From Oceanobacter kriegii DSM 6294 (GTDB taxonomy: Bacteria; Pseudomonadota; Gammaproteobacteria; Pseudomonadales; Oceanobacteraceae): a DNA stretch of 64,000 nucleotides. A program made the translations under genes and the position numbers. Shown here one piece after another: positions 54,537 to 64,000 of the stretch. The notes under the pieces were generated by a model, which ran no database searches, had not been told where the DNA came from, and saw only the letters and a list, made by a program, of their open reading frames with translations. How positions within the stretch are numbered: the first letter of the stretch is position 1; each line of letters opens with the position of its first letter. The stretch covers positions 62,001-126,000 of the forward strand of contig NZ_AUGV01000003.1 of NCBI RefSeq assembly GCF_000422845.1. The letters are read 5' to 3'.

Positions 54537-56636
54537 ATGAGCGAAGAACAGAACATCGATACCCCGATCGACCTGAACAACACCGAGTACTACATCAACC
54601 GCGAACTGAGCCATTTGCAGTTCAATATTCGGGTTCTGGAACAAGCACTGGATGAAAGCCATCCGCTGCTGGATCGGCTGTTCTTCCTCTGCATTTTCAG
54701 CAAGAACCTCGACGAGTTTTACGAGGTGCGGGTCGCCAACCTGACCCAACAGCTGACCTTTGCCCGTGAACGTGCCGGTGCCGATGGCAAGCACCCGCAG
54801 CAGGTGTTGAGTGAAATTCACGACCTCTGCAGTGTTACGGTTGAGCGTCAGTACCGCATCCTCAACGACACCGTATTGCCAGCGCTGGAAGCCGAGAACA
54901 TTCACTTCCAGCGTCGTCGTGACTGGACCGAAGAGCAACGCCTGTGGGTCGAAGAGTACTTCCGCGACAGCGTTCAGCCGGTGATCAGTCCGATTGGTCT
55001 CGACCCGTCCCACCCGTTCCCTCGACTGGTGAACAAGTCGCTCAACTTCATTGTTGAGCTGGACGGCAAGGACGCCTTTGGCCGCGAAACCGGCCTCGCC
55101 ATTATTCCGGCGCCACGCTCGCTGCCACGCATTATTCGCCTGCCGGATCACCTGACCGACGGCGGCGACCACTTTATTTTCCTGTCCTCGGTGATTCACG
55201 AACACGCCGATGAGCTGTTCCCGGGCATGGACGTAAAAGGCTGCTACCAGTTCCGGGTGACCCGTAACGCCGACCTCGAAATCGACGAAGACGGCACCAA
55301 CGACCTCGCCTCGGCCCTGGAAGACGAATTGCACTCCCGTAACTTCGGTGAGGAAATGCGTCTGGAAGTGGCCGACAACTGCCCGGATGAACTGGTCGAC
55401 TTCCTGCTGCACAAGTTCAGCCTCGACATGAACGACCTCTACAAGGTCAACGGCCCGGTGAACCTCGGCCGCCTGATGGAGGTAATTGGCCAGATCAACC
55501 GTCCGGACCTGAAGTACACGCCGTTCACCCCAGGCCTGCCGAAGAACATCAAGTTCAAGAAGTCGATCTTCGAAAGCATGCGCGAAAAGGACACCTTGCT
55601 GCTGCATCCGTTCGAGTCGTTCACCCCGGTGGTCGACCTGTTGCGCGAAGCGGCCAAGGACCCCAACGTCAAGGCCATCAAGCAAACCCTGTATCGCACC
55701 GGCGCCAAATCCGAGATCGTCACCGCGCTGGTGGATGCCGCCCGTAACGGCAAGGAAGTGACCGTCGTCATCGAGCTGCGGGCTCGTTTTGACGAGGAAG
55801 AAAACCTCTATCTGGCCAACCGTCTGCAAGAAGCTGGCGCCGTCGTGGTGTACGGCGTGGTGGGCTATAAAACCCACGCCAAGATGATGCTGATCGTGCG
55901 CAAGGAAGGCGACCGTTACAAACGCTACGTGCACTTGGGCACCGGTAACTACCACGCCGGCAACGCTCGCGCCTACACCGACTACAGCTTCCTCACCAGC
56001 AACGACCTGATTGGTGAAGACGTAGCCGCGGTGTTCCAGCAACTGACCGGCATGGGTGCGGCACTGAAGATCAAGAAGCTGTTCCACGCGCCGTTCACCC
56101 TGCACAAGAACCTGATCGCCATGGTCGACCGCGAACGCGCCCATGCGGAAGCCGGTAAACCGGCGCTGATTCGTATGAAAGCCAACGGCCTCACCGAGCC
56201 CAAGCTGATCAAGGCGCTTTACAAGGCATCGCAAGCGGGTGTGAAAGTCGAGCTGATCATTCGCGGCATGTGCTGCCTGCGGCCGGGCATTGCCGGTGTG
56301 TCAGAGAACATTGAAGTGCGCTCCATCATTGGCCGCTTCCTTGAGCACACCCGGGTTTACTACTTCCTCAATGACGGCAAGGACGAAGTCTACGCAGGCT
56401 CCGCCGATCTGATGGAACGTAACCTGCTGAACCGGGTGGAGACCGCCTTCCCAATTGAGTCCAACAAGCTCAAGGAACGTGTGAAATCCGAGCTACAAGC
56501 CTATATGGACGACAACAGTCAGGCCTGGATTCTGCAATCCGACGGTTCCTACATTCGTCGCCAACCGGCCGACGGTGAGGACGTTATCCGCGCCCAGAAT
56601 ATCCTCATCGATAATTTGGCAGCAGCGTCGAGCTAG
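54537..56636 (+). CDS. ppk1: Polyphosphate kinase 1
   Basis: A 699-residue enzyme that polymerises the gamma-phosphate of ATP into polyphosphate. The N-terminal domain starts YYINRELSHLQFNIRVLEQA. The phosphorylated-histidine region is VVYGVVGYKTHAKMMLIVRK, with HLGTGNYHAGNARAYTDYSF following. The C-terminal PLD-like part has RSIIGRFLEHTRVYYF. The start at 54537 follows AGGAACAAGA; an ATG-like start at 54504 overlaps hemB. It is convergent with the exopolyphosphatase gene, and a terminator lies between them. Confidence 0.96.
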   Translation: MSEEQNIDTPIDLNNTEYYINRELSHLQFNIRVLEQALDESHPLLDRLFFLCIFSKNLDEFYEVRVANLTQQLTFARERAGADGKHPQQVLSEIHDLCSVTVERQYRILNDTVLPALEAENIHFQRRRDWTEEQRLWVEEYFRDSVQPVISPIGLDPSHPFPRLVNKSLNFIVELDGKDAFGRETGLAIIPAPRSLPRIIRLPDHLTDGGDHFIFLSSVIHEHADELFPGMDVKGCYQFRVTRNADLEIDEDGTNDLASALEDELHSRNFGEEMRLEVADNCPDELVDFLLHKFSLDMNDLYKVNGPVNLGRLMEVIGQINRPDLKYTPFTPGLPKNIKFKKSIFESMREKDTLLLHPFESFTPVVDLLREAAKDPNVKAIKQTLYRTGAKSEIVTALVDAARNGKEVTVVIELRARFDEEENLYLANRLQEAGAVVVYGVVGYKTHAKMMLIVRKEGDRYKRYVHLGTGNYHAGNARAYTDYSFLTSNDLIGEDVAAVFQQLTGMGAALKIKKLFHAPFTLHKNLIAMVDRERAHAEAGKPALIRMKANGLTEPKLIKALYKASQAGVKVELIIRGMCCLRPGIAGVSENIEVRSIIGRFLEHTRVYYFLNDGKDEVYAGSADLMERNLLNRVETAFPIESNKLKERVKSELQAYMDDNSQAWILQSDGSYIRRQPADGEDVIRAQNILIDNLAAASS

Positions 56637-56649
56637 GGTCGCTGATACC

Positions 56650-56686
56650 AAAAAGCCCTGCCTTCTTGCGAAGCCAGGGCTTTTTA
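56650..56686 (+). terminator. Terminator between ppk1 and ppx
   Basis: AAAAGCCCTG-C-CTTC-TTGC-GAAG-C-CAGGGCTTTTT forms a long stem, T-rich on the plus-strand side and A-rich on the other, so it serves the convergent genes. Confidence 0.85.
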
Positions 56687-56707
56687 CGCGCTCACCGAAG
56701 CCTCGCC

Positions 56708-58210
56708 TCAGCGAACCTCAAGCGCCATGCCCACCGCCTTCTGGTAATCCACTTCCGCAGCCAAATCTCCGGCCGTCAGTGGGTGCTCATCAAGCCAGGA
56801 ATCTGGCAACACCACCTTGAGGCAATCATCCTCAACGTCCAGCTGCGGTACCGGCACCGGATGCACGCCACGGCCGTGATTCAGAATCACCGCCAGCCGC
56901 AGCAAGCGAGCCAGCTGAATCATCTGGCCACGGCGGGATTTGGAAATGGTATCGAACTCGGCCACCGCAAACTTGCGTCGATGACAGCGCACCAGCGCCG
57001 CCAGTTTGGCCTGCCCCTGACGGGTGAAGCCCAGCATATCGGCATGTTGCAGCAAATAGGCACCGTGCTTGTGAAAGCCACTGTGAGACAGGCTCAAGCC
57101 AATCTCATGCAGCTCGGCACCCCACACCAGCCAGTTGGCCATGCTGTCGTCCATTCCCCAGACATCCTTCACCTGAGCGAACAGCGCCAGGGCCGTATCA
57201 CGCACTCGCTCGGCCTGATCGTCTTCGACAAAAAAGCGTTCCTTCAACGACTGCACCGTCCGGCGGCGCACATCTTCATGATCGGAACGGCCGAACAGAT
57301 CCCACAAGGCGCCTTCACGCAGGGCACCGTCGCTGTAGACCATGTGCTCAATGCCGAAGGTGTCGAACACCGCAGTCAAAATCGCCAGCCCACCAATAAA
57401 CACCTGACGGCGTTCTACCTTGACCCCCGGCAGCGCGACATCATCGATGGTGTCGAACTGCATCGCCTGCTTGCGCAGCTTCTTCAGGGCTTGCTTGGTG
57501 ATGCCTTCCGACGACCAGCCAAACTCCACCACGGTTTGCTCTACTGCGCGAATGGTGCCGGATGAGCCCACCGCGCTGTCCCAACCCAGCCGGGTGTACT
57601 GGCCTTCAATGTTGAGCAGTTCCTGACGGGCAGCCGCCACTGCTTTGTCGAAGTTGGCTTCGTTGATCTTGCCATCAGCAAAGAAGCGTTTGGTAAAGGA
57701 AACACAGCCCATGTGCAGGCTTTCAAGCGCTTTCGGTTCAAAGCGCTCACCAATAATGAATTCGGTGCTGCCGCCGCCGATGTCGACCACAAGACGGTTC
57801 CCGGCATCGTCGGCCAGCGTGTGGGATACGCCCAGATAGATCAGGCGGGCCTCTTCACGACCGGCAATCACTTCAATGGGATAGCCCAGTACCGCCTCGG
57901 CACGGTCAATAAATTCCTGCCGGTTACGCGCCGCCCGCAGGGCGTTGGTGGCCAGCACGCTGACCTTGGCCGGGTCCATGCCCTGCAAACGCTGGGCAAA
58001 CTCGCGCAAACATTCCAGGCCACGCTGCTGGGCTTCTTCCGACAATTGGAACTGATCGTCCAAACCCGCGGCCAATTGCACTTTCTGACCCCGTCGTTCC
58101 AGCGTCCGGAACTCGCCGTGAAACTCACGGGCCACCACCATATGAAAACTGTTGGAACCCAGATCTACCGCGGCAATCAGCTCGCCAGGCTGGGCAGGTG
58201 TATCAGACAT
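56708..58210 (-). CDS. ppx: Exopolyphosphatase
   Basis: A 500-residue Ppx/GppA-family enzyme that removes phosphate from the ends of polyphosphate chains. The phosphate-binding loop DLGSNSFHMVVA is at about residues 16-27 and DIGGGSTEFIIGERF at about 142-156. The C-terminal half has the HD-like domain (ELHEIGLSLSHSGFHKHGAYL). The family also includes GppA, but length and the long C-terminus favour Ppx. It is convergent with ppk1, giving synthesis and breakdown of polyphosphate side by side under separate promoters. It diverges from trxA. Confidence 0.94.
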   Translation of the reverse strand: MSDTPAQPGELIAAVDLGSNSFHMVVAREFHGEFRTLERRGQKVQLAAGLDDQFQLSEEAQQRGLECLREFAQRLQGMDPAKVSVLATNALRAARNRQEFIDRAEAVLGYPIEVIAGREEARLIYLGVSHTLADDAGNRLVVDIGGGSTEFIIGERFEPKALESLHMGCVSFTKRFFADGKINEANFDKAVAAARQELLNIEGQYTRLGWDSAVGSSGTIRAVEQTVVEFGWSSEGITKQALKKLRKQAMQFDTIDDVALPGVKVERRQVFIGGLAILTAVFDTFGIEHMVYSDGALREGALWDLFGRSDHEDVRRRTVQSLKERFFVEDDQAERVRDTALALFAQVKDVWGMDDSMANWLVWGAELHEIGLSLSHSGFHKHGAYLLQHADMLGFTRQGQAKLAALVRCHRRKFAVAEFDTISKSRRGQMIQLARLLRLAVILNHGRGVHPVPVPQLDVEDDCLKVVLPDSWLDEHPLTAGDLAAEVDYQKAVGMALEVR

Positions 58211-58367
58211 AACTCGTTATCCTGACGCTTTTTCTGCTGCAAAACACCGAATATGCAACTGCGAAATGGGCTTGTCCATCCCATATTTGGGCAATGGTTG
58301 TGATTGATTCCATTCAAGTCCGGCGTACAATACAGGCAATTATGACCTCAACACGCAAGGGGAAACC

Positions 58368-58694
58368 ATGAGCGATCTCATCATCACCACCAGTGACGAT
58401 ACTTTTGAAGCCGACGTTTTGGGCAACGACCTGCCAGTACTGGTAGATTTCTGGGCAGAGTGGTGCGGCCCGTGCAAGATGATCGCTCCGGTTCTGGAAG
58501 AGATTGCCGAAGAGTTCGAAGGCAAGCTGAAAATCGCCAAGCTGAACATCGACCAGAATGAAGCGACTGCGCCTAAATACGGCATCCGCAGCATTCCTAC
58601 CCTGATCCTGTTCAAGAACGGCAACGTGGAAGCCACCAAGATTGGTGCCATGAGCAAGTCCGAACTGACTGCCTTCATCCAGCAGGCAATCTGA
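58368..58694 (+). CDS. trxA: Thioredoxin 1
   Basis: A 108-residue cytosolic disulfide reductase. The active site WCGPC is at residues 32-36 ([15 protein letters not shown]), with the cis-proline segment [13 protein letters not shown]. The length and sequence are those of TrxA. GGGGAAACC precedes the ATG. It is followed by a hairpin terminator and then rho, the common trxA-rho order in gammaproteobacteria. Confidence 0.98.
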   Translation: MSDLIITTSDDTFEADVLGNDLPVLVDFWAEWCGPCKMIAPVLEEIAEEFEGKLKIAKLNIDQNEATAPKYGIRSIPTLILFKNGNVEATKIGAMSKSELTAFIQQAI

Positions 58695-58724
58695 TTCAGA
58701 TCAGCTGATCTGTGATCAATCCAA

Positions 58725-58751
58725 CCAAAAGGCGGCTATTCGCCTTTTGGT
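58725..58751 (+). terminator. Terminator after trxA
   Basis: CCAAAAGGCG-GCTATT-CGCCTTTTGG. The T-run lies inside the stem end. It separates trxA from the 125-base leader of rho, which is often subject to Rho autoregulation. Confidence 0.7.
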
Positions 58752-58876
58752 CTGGACACCCTGAAATATAGGGTCTATAGTTCAAATCAAGCTTTGGGTC
58801 CTCCAGAGCACGCCTCTCCTTGATATTCAAATCAAGCACTCCTTATTTCCAATAACTGCAAATCACATTCTTCCCT

Positions 58877-60139
58877 ATGAACCTTTCCGATCTTAAATTG
58901 AAGTCCGTTCCTGAGCTGCTTGAAATCGCCCGGGAAATGAACCTGGAAAACGTCAGCCGTACGCGTAAACAGGACATTATTTTTGCGATCCTCAAGCATC
59001 ACGCCAAAAGCGGTGAAGATATTTATGGTGATGGGGTATTGGAAATTCTGCAGGATGGCTTCGGCTTCCTGAGAAGTGCAAACAGCTCTTACCTGGCCGG
59101 CCCGGACGATATTTACGTATCACCAAGCCAGATTCGCCGTTTCAACCTGCGTAAGGGTGACAAGATTGCTGGCAAGATTCGTCCGCCAAAAGACGGCGAA
59201 CGTTACTTTGCGATGCTGAAAGTCGCTGAGATCAACGACGACAAGCCAGAGAATGCCAAGAACAAGGTACTGTTCGAAAACCTGACCCCACTGTTCCCGA
59301 ACGAACGCTTCGTACTGGAACGTGGTAACGGTTCCACTGAAGATTTGTCTTCCCGCGTACTGGATCTGATTGCTCCGATCGGTAAAGGCCAGCGTGGCCT
59401 GATCGTCGCACCACCAAAAGCCGGTAAGACCATGCTGCTGCAAACCATTGCGCAGTCTATTACCCATAACAACCCGGATTGTGACGTGATCGTTCTGCTG
59501 ATCGACGAACGTCCGGAAGAAGTAACCGAAATGAAGCGCTCCGTGCGCGGCGAAGTGGTTGCCTCTACCTTCGATGAGCCGCCAGCCCGTCACGTACAGG
59601 TTGCTGAAATGGTGATCGAAAAAGCCAAGCGTCTGGTTGAGCACAAGCGCGACGTAGTGATCCTGCTGGACTCCATTACCCGTCTGGCCCGTGCCTACAA
59701 CACCGTAATTCCTTCCTCTGGTAAGGTTCTGACCGGTGGTGTGGACGCCAACGCGCTGGAAAAACCAAAGCGCTTCTTTGGTGCTGCCCGTAACGTTGAA
59801 GAAGGCGGTTCCCTGACCATCATCGCCACCGCACTGGTTGATACCGGTTCGAAGATGGACGAAGTGATCTACGAAGAATTCAAGGGTACCGGTAACCAGG
59901 AATTGCACCTGGATCGTAAGATCGCTGAGAAGCGCATCTACCCGGCCATCAACATCCGTCGTTCCGGCACCCGTCGTGAAGACATGATGTTCCCTGAAGC
60001 TGACCTGCAGCGTCTGTGGATTCTGCGTAAGCTGATGAGCGAAATGGAAGACGTACCAGCCATCGAATTCATGCTGGGCAAACTGGGTCAGACCAAGACC
60101 AACGACGAGTTCTTTGATTCCATGCGTGGCGGTAAATAA
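58877..60139 (+). CDS. rho: Transcription termination factor Rho
   Basis: A 420-residue hexameric RNA helicase that ends transcription. The N-terminal domain ([18 protein letters not shown]), the cold-shock-like RNA-binding part ([20 protein letters not shown]), Walker [15 protein letters not shown] (about residues 175-188), the Q-loop region and [20 protein letters not shown] are all present. The length is one residue more than E. coli Rho. It ends with [21 protein letters not shown] terminator follows at 60165. Confidence 0.99.
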   Translation: MNLSDLKLKSVPELLEIAREMNLENVSRTRKQDIIFAILKHHAKSGEDIYGDGVLEILQDGFGFLRSANSSYLAGPDDIYVSPSQIRRFNLRKGDKIAGKIRPPKDGERYFAMLKVAEINDDKPENAKNKVLFENLTPLFPNERFVLERGNGSTEDLSSRVLDLIAPIGKGQRGLIVAPPKAGKTMLLQTIAQSITHNNPDCDVIVLLIDERPEEVTEMKRSVRGEVVASTFDEPPARHVQVAEMVIEKAKRLVEHKRDVVILLDSITRLARAYNTVIPSSGKVLTGGVDANALEKPKRFFGAARNVEEGGSLTIIATALVDTGSKMDEVIYEEFKGTGNQELHLDRKIAEKRIYPAINIRRSGTRREDMMFPEADLQRLWILRKLMSEMEDVPAIEFMLGKLGQTKTNDEFFDSMRGGK

Positions 60140-60164
60140 GCCCCCGCAAGCGATTCAGACTCTG

Positions 60165-60194
60165 AAAAAGCCGCTCAACTCGAGCGGCTTTTTT
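60165..60194 (+). terminator. Intrinsic terminator of rho
   Basis: AAAAAGCCGCTC-AACTC-GAGCGGCTTTTTT is a symmetric stem with A-run and T-run on both sides. The space from 60195 to 60358 shows no gene. Confidence 0.9.
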
Positions 60195-60358
60195 GTGGCT
60201 GCGATTCAGTGGTGCGGTGTCAGATGGCAGCCGCTGCGCGTCTTTATCTGACCTACGTTCGGTGCTGATATGGGTAGGGTGAGCACCGCGCACCGGAGAT
60301 TGCTGAGCATTCACAGGTAAACCAGCTCGTCTGGCGCTCAGCCTGTAAACGCCAGCCA

Positions 60359-60387
60359 CAAAAAAGCCACCGCGAGGGTGGCTTTGA
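60359..60387 (-). terminator. Intrinsic terminator of rpoH
   Basis: On the minus strand AAAGCCACC-CTCGC-GGTGGCTTT is followed by a T-run. It lies 24 bases beyond the rpoH stop. Confidence 0.88.
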
Positions 60388-60409
60388 TAACACACGAAGG
60401 CGTTGCTGG

Positions 60410-61279
60410 TCAGGCTGGTACCAAAGCACCGCCCATGGCGTTTTTCAGCTTCTTCAGTGCGTTCTTTTCCAGCTGTCGGATACGCTCTGCCGACACTTCG
60501 TACATGGCGGCCAGCTCGTGCAGGGTTGCCTTCTCTTCGTTCAACCAGCGCTGCTGCAGGATGGTGCGGCTGCGGTCGTCGAGGTCGCCCAGGGCAGACA
60601 CCAGACGGTCGTTGGCGTCTTGCTCGAAGTTTTCAGCTTCCACCAGGGTCGCCGGGTCGGCGCTCTTGTCTTCCAGATAGTACGCTGGCGCCTGATAGGA
60701 CGATTCTTCATCGTCGTCGACGCCTGCATCAAAGGCAGCATCGTAGGCGTTCAGACGGCCTTCCATCTCGAACACGGTTTTGGTTTCCACGCCCAGATCG
60801 TCGGCAATGGAGTTGGCTTCATCGTTGGTCAGCCAACCCATGCGTTTTTTCTGGCTGCGCAGGTTAAAGAACAGCTTACGCTGGGCCTTGGTGGTGGCCA
60901 CTTTAACGATGCGCCAGTTACGCAGGATAAATTCGTGAATCTCAGCCTTGATCCAATGTACGGCAAAGGACACCAGACGCACACCCACTTCCGGGTTGAA
61001 GCGTTTGACGGCTTTCATCAGGCCAACGTTGCCTTCCTGAATCAGGTCGGACTGGTTCAGACCGTAACCGGAATAGCTGCGGGCAATGTGCACAACAAAG
61101 CGAAGATGAGACATAACCAGACGGCGTGCAGCCTCCAGGTCTTCGTGATAATGCAGGCGCTCGGCCAGCTCACGTTCTTCTTCTACGCTTAAGACAGGAA
61201 TCGCATTGACCGTAGAAAGATACGCCTCGAGATTGGCTCCCGGGGACAAGGCATCAACGGCTTGCAAACCTTTGTTCAT
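60410..61279 (-). CDS. rpoH: Heat-shock sigma factor (sigma-32)
   Basis: A 289-residue sigma factor directing RNA polymerase to heat-shock promoters. Region 2 has [20 protein letters not shown] and [20 protein letters not shown]. The RpoH box is in [20 protein letters not shown]. Region 4 has [25 protein letters not shown]. The start at 61279 follows TGGAGTGTTCA. It is downstream of ftsX in the standard ftsY-ftsE-ftsX-rpoH order, with a 212-base gap that should hold rpoH promoters. A terminator follows. Confidence 0.98.
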   Translation of the reverse strand: MNKGLQAVDALSPGANLEAYLSTVNAIPVLSVEEERELAERLHYHEDLEAARRLVMSHLRFVVHIARSYSGYGLNQSDLIQEGNVGLMKAVKRFNPEVGVRLVSFAVHWIKAEIHEFILRNWRIVKVATTKAQRKLFFNLRSQKKRMGWLTNDEANSIADDLGVETKTVFEMEGRLNAYDAAFDAGVDDDEESSYQAPAYYLEDKSADPATLVEAENFEQDANDRLVSALGDLDDRSRTILQQRWLNEEKATLHELAAMYEVSAERIRQLEKNALKKLKNAMGGALVPA

Positions 61280-61491
61280 TGAACACTCCAGTAAAGACAA
61301 AGTAGAGAACCATCAGTGCCAATGGCATTCATTCTGTACTGCATCTGTTTAGTACGCCATGCAGTGTAGCACCTGAATTTACAGACATCCAAGTCCTTCA
61401 CTGGTTCCATTATCGGAACAATAAGTCGTATTTTCTTGCGATAGGAAACATCTGCTACATTCTGCACGATTCGCGCAGACAGCCAAGGGTA

Positions 61492-62532
61492 TCAGGGTTC
61501 GATGTCGTCCAGATGACGGCTCACCGACCACCAGGCACCCAGCCAACCCAGCAGCATGGCCGCCAGTAACAATAGCAGCGATGCGCCGCCGGAAAGTGGC
61601 TGCAGTTCAAAGCCTGAGCCATACAGGGACGCCAGTTCGCCCACCGGGCCTTGCAGAATCAGCCAGCACAGCAGTAGCAGCAGCCAGCTCATCAGACCGC
61701 CCACCATGCCGTACCAGAGGCCGGTATAAAGGAAGGGACGACGTACCCAGGCATTGGTACCGCCAACCAGCTTCACCACCCGGATTTCGTCCACCCGGGC
61801 AGCAATGGCCAGCCGGATGGTGTTGCCCACCACCAGCAGAATGGCCAGCGCCAACAGCCCACCCAGCACCAGAATTACCCGCTGACCCAGTGCCAACAAG
61901 GATTTCAGCCGTTCCAGCCAGGCCAGGTCGAGCACCGCTTCCTCGACGCCCGCCATGTTCTCCAGTGCCAGTCGCAACACCGACAGGTCACTGCTGGAAG
62001 TGCCCAGCGGCGGTTCCACCAACAGAACTGCTGGCAACGGGTTCTCCCCCAGCAGCGCCAGTGCATCATCAAAGCCGCTGTTGGCGGCAAACTGCTGCAA
62101 AGCATCGTCCGCACCAATCAACTCGGTGCGTTCGACGTGATTCAGTTGATTCACCTGTTGTTGCAAGGCGCGCGCATCGGCATCGGATACCGAGGTTTGC
62201 AGATAAACACTGATGCGGCCCGACTGCTGCACGGTGTCGCTGAGCTGCTGCAGGTTGTTCACCGCCATCCAGAGCGCCCCGGGCAGGGTCAACGCGATGG
62301 CAATCACCAGCCAGGTCAGCAAACTTGCCAACGGCTGGGCCAGCAGTTTCAGCAGGGTTTCTACCGCCACCAGCTGATGGTGCCCCAGCCAGGCGCTGGC
62401 ACGACCCAGCATGCCAATGCTTTGGGCAGAGGCCCCTTGTGAGCCCTTACGCTGGGGTTCGGTACGCTGAGATCCGCGTTTGCGGGACGAGCTGGAACGG
62501 CGGCCAGCAGAGCGAGGTTCAGGCGACGACAT
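61492..62532 (-). CDS. ftsX: Cell division protein FtsX
   Basis: A 346-residue inner-membrane protein with four helices (first near LASLLTWLVIAIALTLPGAL, last three near VILVLGGLLALAILLVVGNT and the C-terminus). The large periplasmic loop between helices 1 and 2 is typical. The cytoplasmic N-terminus is long and basic (RRSSSSRKRGSQRTEPQRK). FtsEX controls peptidoglycan hydrolases at the septum. The start at 62532 overlaps the ftsE stop by 14 bases and has GGGAG upstream. Confidence 0.96.
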   Translation of the reverse strand: MSSPEPRSAGRRSSSSRKRGSQRTEPQRKGSQGASAQSIGMLGRASAWLGHHQLVAVETLLKLLAQPLASLLTWLVIAIALTLPGALWMAVNNLQQLSDTVQQSGRISVYLQTSVSDADARALQQQVNQLNHVERTELIGADDALQQFAANSGFDDALALLGENPLPAVLLVEPPLGTSSSDLSVLRLALENMAGVEEAVLDLAWLERLKSLLALGQRVILVLGGLLALAILLVVGNTIRLAIAARVDEIRVVKLVGGTNAWVRRPFLYTGLWYGMVGGLMSWLLLLLCWLILQGPVGELASLYGSGFELQPLSGGASLLLLLAAMLLGWLGAWWSVSRHLDDIEP

Positions 62533-63199
62533 GGGTGTCTCCCAGCATACGGCCGTGGTCAAGAATCAAACGGCGTTTGCCCATCCGTTCAATCAGGGCG
62601 ATGTCGTGGGTGGCGATCAGTACGGTCACCCCGACCTGTTGAAAACGCACAAACAGATCCATGATTTCCGCAGAGAGTTCGGGGTCAAGGTTGCCGGTCG
62701 GTTCGTCGGCCAGCAGCAAGGCGGGTTTGTTGACCACCGCACGGGCAATGCCAACGCGCTGCTGTTCACCGCCAGACAGCTCAATCGGGTTGCGCTGTTC
62801 GTATTGCAGCAAGCCAACGGAGTCCAGCGCCGCACGCACCCGGCGGGCACAGTCGACCGGTGAGTAACCGGCAATTTGCAACGGCAGGGCGACGTTGTCG
62901 TAAACGCTGCGATCAAACAGCAACTGGTGGTTCTGGAATACCACCCCCACCTTGCGGCGATGGTAAGGAACCTGCGAGGGCTTGAGGGTGTTGATCAGCT
63001 GGTCGTCAATGTGAATCTGGCCCCGAGTGGGCCGCTCCATCATCATCATCAACTTCAGCAGGGTGCTTTTGCCTGCCCCGCTGTGGCCGGTCAGAAAGGC
63101 CAGCTCACCGCGCTGCAGTTCAAAGTTAACGCCATTGAGCGCATCCTTGCCAGCCGCGCCATAGCGCTTGCTGACCTGATCAAACCGCACCATGCTCAT
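62519..63199 (-). CDS. ftsE: Cell division ATP-binding protein FtsE
   Basis: A 226-residue ABC-type ATPase. Walker A is TGHSGAGKSTLLKLM (about 38-52), the signature LSGGEQQRVGIARAVV, and Walker B ALLLADEPTGNLD. It works with FtsX and drives its conformational change through ATP. The start is MSMVRFDQVSKRYG with ATGGAGCC upstream. The ftsY stop is 13 bases upstream. Confidence 0.97.
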   Translation of the reverse strand: MSMVRFDQVSKRYGAAGKDALNGVNFELQRGELAFLTGHSGAGKSTLLKLMMMMERPTRGQIHIDDQLINTLKPSQVPYHRRKVGVVFQNHQLLFDRSVYDNVALPLQIAGYSPVDCARRVRAALDSVGLLQYEQRNPIELSGGEQQRVGIARAVVNKPALLLADEPTGNLDPELSAEIMDLFVRFQQVGVTVLIATHDIALIERMGKRRLILDHGRMLGDTHVVA

Positions 63200-63212
63200 G
63201 GTTCAGGCTCCA

Positions 63213-64000
63213 TTACTGCCCAGACTGGTTTTCCCGCTGGAACAGAGCATCAATAAATTGGCTGGCCTGGAATGGGCGCAGGTCTTCAATGCCTTCCCCG
63301 ACACCAATAAAGCGCACCGGGATGCCGAACTGCTTGGCCAGTGCGAAGATCACACCACCCTTGGCGGTGCCATCCAGCTTGGTCAGTGTCAGGCCGGAAA
63401 CGCCAACCGCTTGCAGGAACTGCTTGGTCTGGTTAATGGCGTTTTGGCCAGTACCGGCGTCGAGCACCAGCATGACTTCGTGCGGCGCTTCCGGATCGAG
63501 TTTTTTCATTACCCGAACCACTTTTTCCAGTTCCTGCATCAGGTTGTCCTTGTTATGCAGACGACCGGCGGTGTCAGCAATCAGGACATCGATGTTACGG
63601 CTTTGGGCCGCTTGTACTGCGTCAAAGATCACAGAAGCAGAGTCGGCACCGGTATGCTGGGCAACCACAGGCACCTGGTTACGTTCACCCCACACTTGCA
63701 GCTGTTCAACAGCAGCAGCACGGAAAGTGTCACCGGCGGCCAGCATCACGCTCTTGCCTTCGTTCTGGTACTGACGGGCCAGCTTGCCAATGGTGGTGGT
63801 TTTACCCACACCGTTGATGCCAACCATCAGAATCACGAACGGCTTTTTCTCTTTGTGCAGTTGCAGCGGCGCTTCAACGTCGGCAAGGGTCTGCTTCAGT
63901 TCTTCAATCAGGGCGTTGTAGAGGGCGTCGGAGTCTTTCAGTTCCTTGCGGGATACCCGCTCGGTCAAACGGCCCATGATGTCAGCCGTGGCTTCAACAC
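63213..64000 (-). CDS. ftsY: Signal recognition particle receptor FtsY, partial
   Basis: The visible part is the C-terminal NG GTPase domain of FtsY; the N-terminal part runs off the right edge of the window. It continues in frame to 64000 (the codons read VEATADIMGRLTERVSRKEL). GTPase motifs are GINGVGKTTTIGKLA, DTFRAAAVEQL, DTAGRLHNKDNL and TKLDGTAKGG. It docks ribosome-SRP complexes at the membrane. It is the first visible gene of ftsY-ftsE-ftsX-rpoH. Confidence 0.97.
   Translation of the reverse strand, partial: VEATADIMGRLTERVSRKELKDSDALYNALIEELKQTLADVEAPLQLHKEKKPFVILMVGINGVGKTTTIGKLARQYQNEGKSVMLAAGDTFRAAAVEQLQVWGERNQVPVVAQHTGADSASVIFDAVQAAQSRNIDVLIADTAGRLHNKDNLMQELEKVVRVMKKLDPEAPHEVMLVLDAGTGQNAINQTKQFLQAVGVSGLTLTKLDGTAKGGVIFALAKQFGIPVRFIGVGEGIEDLRPFQASQFIDALFQRENQSGQ

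Overview
The window reads as a GC-rich chromosome segment from a marine, salt-tolerant gammaproteobacterium. An Oceanospirillales-type bacterium is my best inference. The reasons are the ftsY-ftsE-ftsX-rpoH order, separate ppk1, ppx, trxA and rho genes of gammaproteobacterial type, a full ectoine operon with its own aspartokinase, PHA depolymerase, and Pseudomonas-like REP hairpins and heptamer repeats. I see no prophage, no complete insertion sequence, no CRISPR array and no tRNA or rRNA gene. Gene density is high and the long antisense open frames are composition shadows.

Left part (1-8.4 kb): a LysR regulator diverges from an atypical SDR gene. It is followed by an intergenic patch with a terminator, two REP-like hairpins and an 18-C homopolymer, a stand-alone DUF4096 transposase-fragment gene, and an aminotransferase-mmsA pair that would take beta-alanine or similar omega-amino acids to acyl-CoA.

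Polyol and sugar block (6.4-26.6 kb): a polyol ABC importer (binding protein, two permeases, ATPase), a long-chain polyol dehydrogenase most like D-arabinitol 4-dehydrogenase, an AraC regulator and transaldolase form one minus-strand series. A divergent xylulokinase completes the route arabinitol to xylulose to xylulose-5-phosphate to the pentose phosphate pathway. After a heptamer repeat, a REP hairpin and an acetate transporter comes a response regulator, a hybrid sensor kinase and a stand-alone periplasmic sugar-binding protein, laid out like TorR/TorS/TorT. Next to it, in the opposite direction, is a fructose-type ABC importer (frcBCA) with a divergent fructokinase. The inference is that the three-gene sensory module controls the neighbouring transporter.

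Middle (26.6-39.8 kb): a divergent MFS/LysR pair, an outer-membrane beta-barrel, a 1167-residue surface lipoprotein of unknown function, and the ectoine operon ectA-ectB-ectC-ask with a TPR membrane protein overlapping ask. A divergent MarR regulator of the EctR type faces ectA.

Right part (39.9-64 kb): acetyl-CoA acetyltransferase, an MFS transporter, a PHA depolymerase with a histone-H1/PhaF-like Lys-Ala-Thr tail, small envelope genes (DUF2798, DUF481, Spy/CpxP-like), an Smr protein, then housekeeping genes: ilvA, rpiA, a YdbH-like AsmA-class protein, hemB, ppk1 against ppx, trxA, rho, and rpoH-ftsX-ftsE-ftsY, the last running off the right edge. The most unusual items are the PhaZ tail fusion, the Tor-like sugar-sensing module, the TPR gene tied to the ectoine aspartokinase, and the lipoprotein/barrel pair.
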